This document shows, piece by piece, positions 15,519 to 22,931 of a DNA stretch of 23,693 nt. The stretch spans positions 1 through 23,693 of the forward strand of contig JBKEDH010000033.1 in assembly GCA_047975295.1 (NCBI GenBank), given 5' to 3'. The notes under the pieces are model-generated. The model worked only from the letters and a program-made list of their open reading frames with translations, ran no database searches and had not been told where the DNA came from. The translations under genes and the position numbers were made by a program. Every line of letters starts with the position of its first letter. The stretch's first letter is position 1. This stretch comes from JBKEDH01 sp047975295 (lineage in GTDB: Bacteria; Bacteroidota; Bacteroidia; Flavobacteriales; Flavobacteriaceae).

Positions 15519-16349
15519 TTAAACTTTATTTTTTAAAATACCAAAATTGGTACAAATCGATTTATTTTTTTTTGTATGCTTTCTAATTGTATTATTTATA
15601 CGCAATGCTTCTTCATTTTTATAAGGCCTGTCGTGATATAAATGCACACAAACCAAACTGTATCGTGCTTGCAAAAACTTTACCCCTTTATTCATTAAAC
15701 GCTCACCCATCTCGCGGTCCTCTCCTCCATATTGCATACGTTCGTCAAAACCGTTAACAGCCATAACATCTTCTTTCCAACAAGAGGCGTTCATCCCATC
15801 AAAAGTGGCTTTTGTTGGTGTAAAGGTATTTAAAAACCATGCCTTATTACCTTTGGCCGTTAATTTGTTTAACTTAAATGTTTTCTTTAAACCATGTTGC
15901 AAAAGCCAATTGGAGTTAAAACAGTTTTGTTGCTGTATATCATTTTCCGTAATTATTTTTGACACCGATTCCGGTAACTTAAAATATCCGCCCGAAAGTG
16001 CACAATTTTGTTTTCGCATGTTTAAATGAGCTGCCACAAAATCGTTTCTAACAATGCAATCGCCATCTGTAAAAATCAAATAATCTGAAGTTGCTTTCAA
16101 AATGGCCCTATTCAGTATTTTTGTTTTTTGAAAACCGTGGTCTTCCTGCCAAACATGAACAACATTTAACTTCGACCGTTGCTTAAAAGCCTCTATTACA
16201 TCTTGCGTCGGTGATGCAGAACCATCATCGGCAATAATTATTTCAAAATGGGTCTCGGTTTGGCATTCATAACTCCAAAGTACCTTTTGCAACCATTGGG
16301 GCTGGTTGTAAGTGCTTATAATAACCGATGCTTTTTGCTTTAGGCTCAT
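15519..16349 (-). CDS. Glycosyltransferase family 2 with galactosyltransferase-like C-terminal domain
   Basis: A 276-residue GT-A enzyme. Nucleotide-sugar motifs: SVIISTYNQ near the start, ADDGSAS at 40-46, and the metal-binding TDGDC (DxD, D95/D97). Toward the end, FDERMQYGGEDREMGERL (201-218) is the signature of the Glyco_transf_7C-type domain found in chondroitin-polymerase-like GT2s. It probably adds one sugar to LPS or a cell-surface glycan at the cytoplasmic membrane. It is transcribed towards the GT4 gene and away from the next GT2. A TATTTTTG box sits 5 bases before its ATG. The basic C-terminal tail (KKNKSICTNFGILKNKV) may help membrane contact. Confidence 0.88.
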   Translation of the reverse strand: MSLKQKASVIISTYNQPQWLQKVLWSYECQTETHFEIIIADDGSASPTQDVIEAFKQRSKLNVVHVWQEDHGFQKTKILNRAILKATSDYLIFTDGDCIVRNDFVAAHLNMRKQNCALSGGYFKLPESVSKIITENDIQQQNCFNSNWLLQHGLKKTFKLNKLTAKGNKAWFLNTFTPTKATFDGMNASCWKEDVMAVNGFDERMQYGGEDREMGERLMNKGVKFLQARYSLVCVHLYHDRPYKNEEALRINNTIRKHTKKNKSICTNFGILKNKV

Positions 16350-16354
16350 TGCAA

Positions 16355-16362
16355 CAAAAATA
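16355..16362 (-). promoter_or_regulatory. -7 promoter box of the GT2 gene at 15519-16349
   Basis: TATTTTTG on the minus strand fits TAnnTTTG and ends 5 bases before the ATG, predicting a very short or absent leader. No -33 element at normal spacing is visible. Confidence 0.45.
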
Positions 16363-16391
16363 CTATTTTTACACTCAATTTATAATTAATT

Positions 16392-17156
16392 ATGATTAAA
16401 CTCTCTGGAGTTATAATAACCTTTAACGAAGAACGTAATATTGAGCGTTGTTTGCAATCGTTGGTTCATGTTGTAGATGAAATTGTGGTGGTCGATTCGT
16501 TTAGTACCGATAACACAAAACATATCTGCGAAAAATACAAAGTAAAGTTTATCGAACAGGAATTTTTAGGTTATATTGAACAAAAAAACTTTGCATTAAC
16601 CCAAGCCAGCCACGATTATATTGTGTCGTTGGATGGTGATGAGGCACTTTCTGAAAAACTTCAAAAATCAATCATCAATTTAAAATCGAATTGGAAACTT
16701 GACGGTTATTATGCCAATAGGTTTAACAATTTTTGCGGACAATGGATTAAATATTCCGACTGGTATCCTAACAAAAAACTACGTATTTTCGATAGGCGGA
16801 AAGCCAGTTGGAAAGGTATAAACCCACACGATAATATCGTTTTAAACAATACTAACAATAAAACCGGACATTTACAAGGTGATATCCTGCACTGGACATA
16901 TCAAACCTATTCTGAATTTAATTTAAAAACCGAACATTTTTCCAGCATTGCTGCCCAAGCCTATTTTAATTTAGGAAAAAAGGCTAGCATTTGGAATATT
17001 CTTTTTAATCCTACTTGGGCATTTTTTAAGGCCTATTTTTTAAGATTCGGATTTCTCGATGGACTAAACGGATTTGTAATTTGTGTTCAAACAGCAAATA
17101 TTACATTTTTAAAATACACTAAACTTCGGGAACTCTATAAAAATAAAACGTCTTAG
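16392..17156 (+). CDS. Glycosyltransferase family 2, WaaE/KdtX-like
   Basis: A 254-residue GT2 enzyme of the type that includes LPS core beta-glucosyltransferase WaaE/KdtX. Seen: LSGVIITFNEERNIERCLQS at 4-23, VVDSFSTDNT at 33-42 (D35), and SLDGDEALS at 79-87 with the DxD aspartates. YPNKKLRIFDRRKASWKGINP lies in the acceptor half, and a hydrophobic stretch near the C-terminus (ILFNPTWAFFKAYFLRFGFL) suggests membrane association. It is divergent from the previous GT2 gene and converges with the WaaP-like kinase gene, with which it overlaps by 4 bases at the stop codons. The start ATG at 16392 leads straight into the first beta strand. Confidence 0.88.
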   Translation: MIKLSGVIITFNEERNIERCLQSLVHVVDEIVVVDSFSTDNTKHICEKYKVKFIEQEFLGYIEQKNFALTQASHDYIVSLDGDEALSEKLQKSIINLKSNWKLDGYYANRFNNFCGQWIKYSDWYPNKKLRIFDRRKASWKGINPHDNIVLNNTNNKTGHLQGDILHWTYQTYSEFNLKTEHFSSIAAQAYFNLGKKASIWNILFNPTWAFFKAYFLRFGFLDGLNGFVICVQTANITFLKYTKLRELYKNKTS

Positions 17157-17959
17157 TCTTTTTTTATTGGCGATTGGCTTGGTCGTGTTTTATATCTTTT
17201 ATTCCAGAAAAAAATACGTTTTTTAATTCTTATTTTTTTATAAAATTTCTCCTGAAAATCGATTGTAGATTGCCACATAAGCTTAAAAATAGCCTGCTCG
17301 TCCTCTCCCGAACATTTTGCATATTCGTTGCTCATTATCTCCACCATAGATTTATGTATGGTAAGCTTGGCAAAGTTTCTAATTCGGGTTTCAAAATCCA
17401 TAGAACCAAATTCCATACGGTTTAAATCTACCAAATAAAACTCGTAGTTGTTATCGGTTCGTTTTATCAAAGTATTTCCAGGCGAATGGTCTAAAAAGTT
17501 CACACCATTTTTATGCAATTTGTAAGTAAATCGTGTAAAAGCCCTTAAAATGGCCTCATGGTCTGCAATACTAAAATCTGCGGTAAGTTCCCGATAGGTT
17601 AAATCGCATTCAACCAATGCACTCATATAATAACTTTTTTTAAATAAAAAAGCTGTTGTACTTAATTGATATGCTACCGGTACAGGTGTTTTAATATCCA
17701 AATTCAATAATTTGTTAGCATACTCAAAAGAACGCTGGGCTTTCGATTTTCGAAAAAACCGATAAATTAGTTGATTAACAATATTAGGTACCTTAAAAGA
17801 TTTTAAGGTATGCTTTTCGTTGTTAATTTCTACTATTTTAATAACATTACGCTCTGCATCTCCCAATACTCGTGTATAACTGTCAAAATTGTCAATAGCC
17901 ATTTTTATGGTACTATCATACTGTTTATAATTTGGAGATATAACCAACTTTTCGTTCAT
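17153..17959 (-). CDS. Lipopolysaccharide kinase-like protein (WaaP/InaA/Kdo kinase family)
   Basis: A 268-residue protein-kinase-like enzyme of the WaaP/Kdo-kinase group, which phosphorylates sugars of the LPS core. Seen: a candidate ATP-binding lysine in TLKSFKVPN (K53), the catalytic loop NFLDHSPGNTL (154-164, D157), and the metal-binding DLN at 178-180 in YLVDLNRMEF. The C-terminus is strongly basic, with WNKRYKTRPSQSPIKKD. It is surrounded by glycosyltransferases, so phosphorylation of core Kdo or heptose is likely but inferred. Promoter box TATATTTG lies 64 bases upstream. Its stop codon overlaps that of the convergent GT2 gene. Confidence 0.83.
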   Translation of the reverse strand: MNEKLVISPNYKQYDSTIKMAIDNFDSYTRVLGDAERNVIKIVEINNEKHTLKSFKVPNIVNQLIYRFFRKSKAQRSFEYANKLLNLDIKTPVPVAYQLSTTAFLFKKSYYMSALVECDLTYRELTADFSIADHEAILRAFTRFTYKLHKNGVNFLDHSPGNTLIKRTDNNYEFYLVDLNRMEFGSMDFETRIRNFAKLTIHKSMVEIMSNEYAKCSGEDEQAIFKLMWQSTIDFQEKFYKKIRIKKRIFFWNKRYKTRPSQSPIKKD

Positions 17960-18023
17960 GAAAAAATATTTGTTTGGCTTATTGCCATATCCATACCGTT
18001 ATAGCTATTCGGTCTTTTTGGTG

Positions 18024-18031
18024 CAAATATA
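18024..18031 (-). promoter_or_regulatory. -7 promoter box of the WaaP-like kinase gene
   Basis: TATATTTG on the minus strand fits TAnnTTTG. It would give a leader of roughly 60 bases before the ATG at 17959, longer than for other genes here. It lies 34 bases from the divergent promoter at 18065-18096. Confidence 0.4.
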
Positions 18032-18064
18032 TCCAAATAAAAGCAAACCAATGGCACTACATTA

Positions 18065-18096
18065 TTTGTTTTTTAGGCTATCAACTTGTATTTTTG
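18065..18096 (+). promoter_or_regulatory. Complete Bacteroidota promoter of the GT2 gene at 18118
   Basis: TTTG (18065-18068), a 20-base spacer, then TATTTTTG (18089-18096): this matches both the -33 and the -7 consensus with normal spacing, the best promoter in the window. The leader to the ATG at 18118 is 21 bases. It also shows that the longer open frame starting at 17974 cannot be the translated form. Confidence 0.7.
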
Positions 18097-18117
18097 ACCA
18101 ATAATCATATCGCACAT

Positions 18118-19046
18118 ATGAAAGATGTTTCTGCAATAATAATAAACTACAATTCTTCCAATTTTACTATAAATTGTATAAATTCTATCTTAGAACGGAC
18201 TTCAGATACTATTTCATATGAAATAATAGTAGTCGATAATGCCTCCGAAACCAAAGATTTCGAGAAACTAAAAAGTGCTTTAAACAGATTAAGCCAACCT
18301 TTTGTAAAGTTAGTTAGAAGCCGTTATAACACAGGCTTTGGAGGTGGTAATATGTATGGTGTACAATTTGCTAATGGAAAAATTTATGCTTTTATCAATA
18401 ACGATACAGTCTTACAAAACGATTGTTTAAATATTGTTTTTCAATTTCTTGAAAGTAATAAAAATGCTGCTGTTTGTTGCCCACAACAATACAACGAAAA
18501 AGAAGAAGTCCAAAAATCTTTCGATCACTTTTTAAGCTTAAAAAGAGAGCTTTTTGGTAGAAAATTATTGGAAAAAACAAATCCTGAAAATACCCAAAAA
18601 GACAAAAAATTTACAAAAACCCCTTAAAAGTACAAAGCGTCCCGGGATCTTTTTTAGTTGTAAAAGCCGAGCAGTTTCATCAAGTAGGAGGTTTCGATTC
18701 CAATATTTTTCTATACTACGAAGAAACCGATTTATGTTACCGAATTGCTAAAAATGCTATAAATGGCGATTGCTATTTAGTACCCAAAGGGAAATATACT
18801 CATTTTAAAGGACAGAGTACAGAAAAAAGCTTAGCTATAAAAAAAGAATTGAAAATTTCTTTATTGTACGTTTTACGAAAAAATTCGGGATATTGGGCCT
18901 ACCAAATTTTAAGATGGCAGTTAGTATTTAAGTTCTTTTTTAAATCACTATTCAGGCCTAAACAAATTCCCCTTTTTATATTGTTTTTAAAAGGAGCCCC
19001 CATAAGTACATCCCTAAAACAGAGACAAATTATTACGGACCAATAG
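18118..19046 (+). pseudogene. Glycosyltransferase family 2 (rhamnosyltransferase-like), interrupted by a single-base frameshift
   Basis: With one A restored in the run at 18587-18590 this is a 309-residue GT2. The N-terminal part shows SAIIINYNSSNFTINCINS (5-23), VVDNAS (38-43), YNTGFGGGNMYG (70-81) and the metal site INNDT (93-97). After residue 157 the observed frame stops at 18627, while the frame one base back continues as KYPKRQKIYKNPLKVQSVPG and YYEETDLCYRI, the conserved C-terminal half, up to 19046. A deletion in a short A homopolymer explains everything. A complete promoter lies upstream. The cause may be a sequencing error, slippage-based phase variation or loss of function. Confidence 0.85.
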
Positions 19047-19055
19047 CTTAAAATA

Positions 19056-19067
19056 TGTTATATAACA
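19056..19067. repeat. 12-bp perfect palindrome upstream of tsaC
   Basis: TGTTATATAACA is self-complementary and lies 10 bases after the preceding glycosyltransferase stop codon and 80 bases before tsaC. It may be a binding site; nothing else supports this. Confidence 0.25.
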
Positions 19068-19147
19068 AACTGTTAAAACCAGAACGGTAATTAAAAACCA
19101 CAGCATAATAAAAATACATTAACAAATTTTATAAAAAACAGCTAATA

Positions 19148-19717
19148 ATGGCTAATCAATATACAGAAATAAAAAAAGCCCTCGAAGTTTTAAAAAACGG
19201 TGGTATTATACTCTACCCTACCGATACGGTTTGGGGCATTGGTTGCGATGCTACTAATCAAGATGCCGTAAAAAAAATATATGCATTAAAGCAACGCGAA
19301 GACAGTAAAACCCTTATTTGTTTGGTTGCAGACGACCGAATGGTTAAAAAATACGTAAAACAAGTACCGGAAACAGCTTTGGATATTATTGCCATAACCG
19401 ATAAACCAACTACTATAATTTACGACAACGCCCAGAATTTAGCTCAAAACCTTATTGCTGCCGATGGCAGTACTGCTATTCGTGTACCAGATGATGAGTT
19501 TTGCTACCAACTTTGTAGAAAATTAAATGGAGCCATTGTCTCTACATCGGCAAACATAAGCGGACAACCTGTACCAAAATCCTTTAAAGAAATAACACCC
19601 GAGGTTTTAAAAGGTGTGGACTATGTTGTAAATTTGCACCGCGAAAAAATCTGTAAAAAACCATCGTCCATTATCAAACTGAGTAACAATGGCATTGTAA
19701 AAATTATTCGGGAGTAA
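19148..19717 (+). CDS. tsaC: L-threonylcarbamoyladenylate synthase (TsaC/Sua5/YrdC family)
   Basis: Makes threonylcarbamoyl-AMP from threonine, bicarbonate and ATP, the first step towards the t6A37 modification of ANN-decoding tRNAs. The 189 residues are a single YrdC domain. Seen: GGIILYPTDTVWGIGCDATN (18-37), the KQRED..K stretch (K48, R50, K54) that binds substrate, DGSTAIRVPDD (106-116) and STSANISG (132-139). There is no C-terminal Sua5 extension, so the short TsaC form applies. Both it and the following CCA-adding enzyme act on tRNA. No TAnnTTTG box was recognised upstream. Confidence 0.94.
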   Translation: MANQYTEIKKALEVLKNGGIILYPTDTVWGIGCDATNQDAVKKIYALKQREDSKTLICLVADDRMVKKYVKQVPETALDIIAITDKPTTIIYDNAQNLAQNLIAADGSTAIRVPDDEFCYQLCRKLNGAIVSTSANISGQPVPKSFKEITPEVLKGVDYVVNLHREKICKKPSSIIKLSNNGIVKIIRE

Positions 19718-19770
19718 CAATACAACGTTCAAAAATACCGAATCCTACGGCAGCTCTATTTTAGATTTTG

Positions 19771-19784
19771 AAATTTGGAATTTG
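19771..19784. repeat. Copy of an AAATTTGGAATTTG intergenic motif
   Basis: AAATTTGGAATTTG lies just before the CCA-adding enzyme gene. The 12-base core ATTTGGAATTTG also occurs, reverse-complemented, within the dapD terminator region (13217-13232). I recall similar GGAATTT repeats from other flavobacterial intergenic regions; this is from memory only. Confidence 0.35.
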
Positions 19785-19802
19785 ACAATTGATATTTCAT
19801 TA

Positions 19803-21260
19803 ATGAATTACAAAGAAGCACTACAGCACAATATATTTAAAATTATTTCCCAATCGGCAAAAGAGTTAGGTCTAGACAGCTATGTTATAGGTGGTTTTGT
19901 TCGCGATTATCTTTTAAAACGCGGTAACGCCAAAGATATCGATGTGGTAGCTATTGGCGATGGTATTGCTTTGGCTCAACAAGTTGCCAAAAATTTACCC
20001 AATACTCCAAAAGTACAGGTTTTTAAAACCTATGGTACAGCCATGCTTAGGTACGATGATATAGAAATTGAATTTGTTGGTGCCCGAAAAGAATCGTACA
20101 CCAAAAACAGTCGTAATCCTGCCGTGGAAAATGGCACTTTACAAGACGACCAAAACCGGCGTGATTTTACCATAAATGCCTTAGCTTTAAGTTTAAATGA
20201 AGTTGATTTTGGCAATTTACTCGACCCATTTAATGGTATTGAAGATTTAAAAAACAAAACAATACGCACCCCATTAAACCCCAATATAACCTACAGTGAC
20301 GACCCTTTACGCATGATGCGTGCCATACGGTTTGCCACACAGCTTAACTTTAATATTGAAGATAAATCGCTTCAAGCCATCACTAAAAACAATGCACGTA
20401 TAAAAATTATTACCAAAGAACGTATTGTTACAGAACTCCATAAAATTTTGGAAAGCCCCAAACCTTCTATCGGATTTTTACTTTTGGATAAAACGGAACT
20501 GTTAAACCATATATTACCCGAACTTATCGCTTTAAAAGGTATCGACGAAATTGAAGGCCAACGCCATAAAGACAATTTTTACCACACCTTGGAAGTGGTC
20601 GATAATATTGCTCTAAACACCAAAAACCTTTGGCTACGTTGGGCAGCACTACTACATGATATAGGAAAAGCGCCTACCAAAAAATTTAGCAAAAAGGTAG
20701 GTTGGACATTTCACGGACATGAATTTGAAGGCTCTAAAATGGTTTTTACACTATTTAAAAGATTAAAAATGCCTCTGAATGATAAGATGAAATTTGTACA
20801 AAAAATGGTATTTATGAGTTCCCGTCCCATAGTATTGGCACAAGATATTGTAACCGATTCGGCGGTACGCCGCCTTGTTTTCGATGCAGGCAATTATGTC
20901 GATAATTTAATGACCCTTTGCGAAGCCGACATTACCACCAAAAATCCTAAAAAGTTTAAAAAATACCACAATAACTTTAAAATTGTACGCCAAAAAATTG
21001 TTGAAGTCGAAGAACGTGATCACATTCGTAATTTCCAACCACCTATTTCGGGAGAAGAAATAATGGAAACCTTCAATTTAAAGCCTTCTCGTGAAATAGG
21101 TATCATTAAAGAAACCATAAAAGAAGCCATTTTAGAGGGCGATATTCCAAACGAGTACAACGATGCTTTTAAGCTCATGCTGAAAAAAGGAAAAGAACTA
21201 GGATTAAAAACCGAAAAAAAGAATACCAAAAGTACAACAAATAAAGCCTCGAAAACATAA
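19803..21260 (+). CDS. cca: CCA tRNA nucleotidyltransferase with HD domain
   Basis: A 485-residue class II nucleotidyltransferase that adds or repairs the 3' CCA of tRNA. Seen: GGFVRDYLL at 30-38, metal-binding DID at 45-47, RRDFTINALAL at 119-129, and the DPLRMMRAIRFATQ head-neck motif at 167-180. A C-terminal HD phosphohydrolase domain follows, with H261 and LLHDIGK at 283-289. A lysine-rich tail ends the protein. The frame is open to a TTG at 19782, but the ATG at 19803 is the natural start and begins the family N-terminus. Poly(A) polymerase is a related alternative, but the HD domain and tsaC as neighbour favour CCA addition. Confidence 0.92.
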   Translation: MNYKEALQHNIFKIISQSAKELGLDSYVIGGFVRDYLLKRGNAKDIDVVAIGDGIALAQQVAKNLPNTPKVQVFKTYGTAMLRYDDIEIEFVGARKESYTKNSRNPAVENGTLQDDQNRRDFTINALALSLNEVDFGNLLDPFNGIEDLKNKTIRTPLNPNITYSDDPLRMMRAIRFATQLNFNIEDKSLQAITKNNARIKIITKERIVTELHKILESPKPSIGFLLLDKTELLNHILPELIALKGIDEIEGQRHKDNFYHTLEVVDNIALNTKNLWLRWAALLHDIGKAPTKKFSKKVGWTFHGHEFEGSKMVFTLFKRLKMPLNDKMKFVQKMVFMSSRPIVLAQDIVTDSAVRRLVFDAGNYVDNLMTLCEADITTKNPKKFKKYHNNFKIVRQKIVEVEERDHIRNFQPPISGEEIMETFNLKPSREIGIIKETIKEAILEGDIPNEYNDAFKLMLKKGKELGLKTEKKNTKSTTNKASKT

Positions 21261-21320
21261 AATTATACACCTTTACTACTTAAAACCATCAAATCTTAAT
21301 CGCTTTAACCTATAAAAACC

Positions 21321-22340
21321 TTGAAAACAAAAGACAACAAAAAAGTAATATATTGGCTATTAACAGGCTGTTTATTAATCTTTATTATGGTAGTTATTGG
21401 CGGTATAACACGCTTAACCCACTCGGGACTTTCAATTTCAAATTATAAACTTATAACCGGAACCATCCCACCATTAACCGAAACCGAATGGCAGGAAGCA
21501 TTTAAGCTGTACAAACAATACCCCGAATATCAAAAACTCAATAACCATTTCGAACTCGAAGATTTTAAGGCTATTTATTTTTGGGAATGGCTACACCGCC
21601 TTATAGGCAGGCTTATAGGTTTGGTATTCATCATTCCTTTTCTTTACTTTTTAATCACCAAGCAACTCACAGTATCTACCATAAAAAAATCCATTGTTTT
21701 ACTGGCATTGGGTGCTTTTCAAGGGTTTTTGGGCTGGTATATGGTTAAAAGCGGATTGGTGGACAGGCCGGATGTAAGCCATTTTAGGCTTGCCGCCCAC
21801 TTAACTACAGCATTTATAACATTTGCCTATACTTTTTGGGTAGCACTAGATTTAATGTTCCCTAACAAAAAAAACATAAACACTCCTTTTAAAAATTTAA
21901 TCCGGTGGGGGTACGCCATTTTACTCTTGCAAATTGTTTACGGTGCCTTTGTTGCCGGGCTCGATGCCGGTTTTATACATAACCATTGGCCTTTAATGAG
22001 CAATGGTAAATTTATTCACGAAACCGTTTATATTGAACAAAGCCCTATTTACAAAAACTTTATAGAAGGCAAAAGCGGTGTGCAGTTTGTACACCGCATG
22101 CTGGCCTATGTAGTTGTAATATTTATCATGGTAATCTGGCAAAAATCCAAAAAACTTACACTTACGCCACTACAGGCTAATGCCATTAACTTTTTATTGA
22201 TAATGGTTGCCCTACAATTTGTTTTGGGCATTTTTACTATTTTACTGCATGTTCCCGTATGGTTGGGCATTGCACATCAAATAGGTGCATTTTTCCTGCT
22301 AAGTGCTATGACTTTTACACTCCATCGATTTACTAAATAA
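21321..22340 (+). CDS. ctaA: Heme A synthase, COX15/CtaA family (TTG start)
   Basis: An inner-membrane enzyme that oxidises heme O to heme A for cytochrome c oxidase. The 339 residues show about eight hydrophobic segments and the paired heme-ligand histidines: H92 in EWLHRLIGR, H160 in HFRLAAHL, H258 in FVHRMLAYV and H319 in GIAHQIGAF. GGITRLTHSGLS at 27-38 is the family N-terminal signature. The first codon is TTG: an in-frame stop lies at 21306-21308, no ATG or GTG lies between it and the first membrane segment, and the next Met (residue 23) is inside that segment. So TTG at 21321 is the best start. The gene follows cca by 60 bases. Confidence 0.93.
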   Translation: MKTKDNKKVIYWLLTGCLLIFIMVVIGGITRLTHSGLSISNYKLITGTIPPLTETEWQEAFKLYKQYPEYQKLNNHFELEDFKAIYFWEWLHRLIGRLIGLVFIIPFLYFLITKQLTVSTIKKSIVLLALGAFQGFLGWYMVKSGLVDRPDVSHFRLAAHLTTAFITFAYTFWVALDLMFPNKKNINTPFKNLIRWGYAILLLQIVYGAFVAGLDAGFIHNHWPLMSNGKFIHETVYIEQSPIYKNFIEGKSGVQFVHRMLAYVVVIFIMVIWQKSKKLTLTPLQANAINFLLIMVALQFVLGIFTILLHVPVWLGIAHQIGAFFLLSAMTFTLHRFTK

Positions 22341-22352
22341 TTAAAAATACCA

Positions 22353-22360
22353 TACATTTG
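22353..22360 (+). promoter_or_regulatory. -7 promoter box of the pRiA4b ORF-3-like gene
   Basis: TACATTTG fits TAnnTTTG and lies 17 bases before the ATG at 22378. It starts 12 bases after the ctaA stop codon, suggesting separate transcription. No clear -33 element is seen. Confidence 0.5.
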
Positions 22361-22377
22361 CACTTTAATTTAACACC

Positions 22378-22893
22378 ATGATTTTTAGATTTAGAGTTAT
22401 ACTGGATAACGATACCGAAGATGATATTTTTCGTGACTTGGAAATCCGTGAAACCGATACACTAGAAGATTTACACAACATTATTACCCAATCGTTTGGG
22501 TTTGATGGTACCGAAATGGCATCGTTTTATTTAAGTGATACACAATGGAATCAAGGTGAAGAAATATCGCTTTTCGATTTAAGTGACGATAATTCTGCCC
22601 GATTAATGGAAGAAACCTCCATTAACGACGTAGTTAACGAAGTACAACCACGACTTATTTATGTCTATGATTTTTTAAGTATGTGGACCTTTTTTGTCGA
22701 ATTGGGAGAAATTGTAGATGAAACCAGTGAAACCGACTACCCCAACCTCATGTTTGTTCACGGGCAGATACCCGATACCGCACCCGAAAAAAACTTCGAA
22801 TCTGAAGACGATTTTAGTGACTACAACGAATTTGAAGATGACTTCGATATTGACGATTACGACAATTTAGATTTTGACGAAAACTGGAATTAA
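22378..22893 (+). CDS. pRiA4b ORF-3-like family protein with acidic tail
   Basis: A 171-residue soluble protein. The N-terminal pattern (FRFRVILDNDTEDDIFRDLE, then TLEDLHNIITQSFGFDGTEM and ASFYLSD) matches the plasmid pRiA4b ORF-3-like fold, a small ubiquitin-like or beta-rich domain. The family name comes from a plasmid ORF and an IS1096 passenger gene, but chromosomal copies are common and this one shows no mobile-element context. From about residue 136 the tail is dominated by Asp, Glu, Tyr and Phe (SEDDFSDYNEFEDDFDIDDY), and is probably disordered. Its function is unknown. It carries its own promoter box and converges with the lipoprotein gene. Confidence 0.75.
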   Translation: MIFRFRVILDNDTEDDIFRDLEIRETDTLEDLHNIITQSFGFDGTEMASFYLSDTQWNQGEEISLFDLSDDNSARLMEETSINDVVNEVQPRLIYVYDFLSMWTFFVELGEIVDETSETDYPNLMFVHGQIPDTAPEKNFESEDDFSDYNEFEDDFDIDDYDNLDFDENWN

Positions 22894-22931
22894 TGCTATT
22901 TCGATTACCTTGTTTTATAATCTGTTGTACA

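Noticed and set aside
22378..22893. Mobile element, because pRiA4b ORF-3 proteins are sometimes IS passengers
   Set aside because: No terminal repeats, transposase or target duplication surrounds the gene, and chromosomal copies of the family are common.
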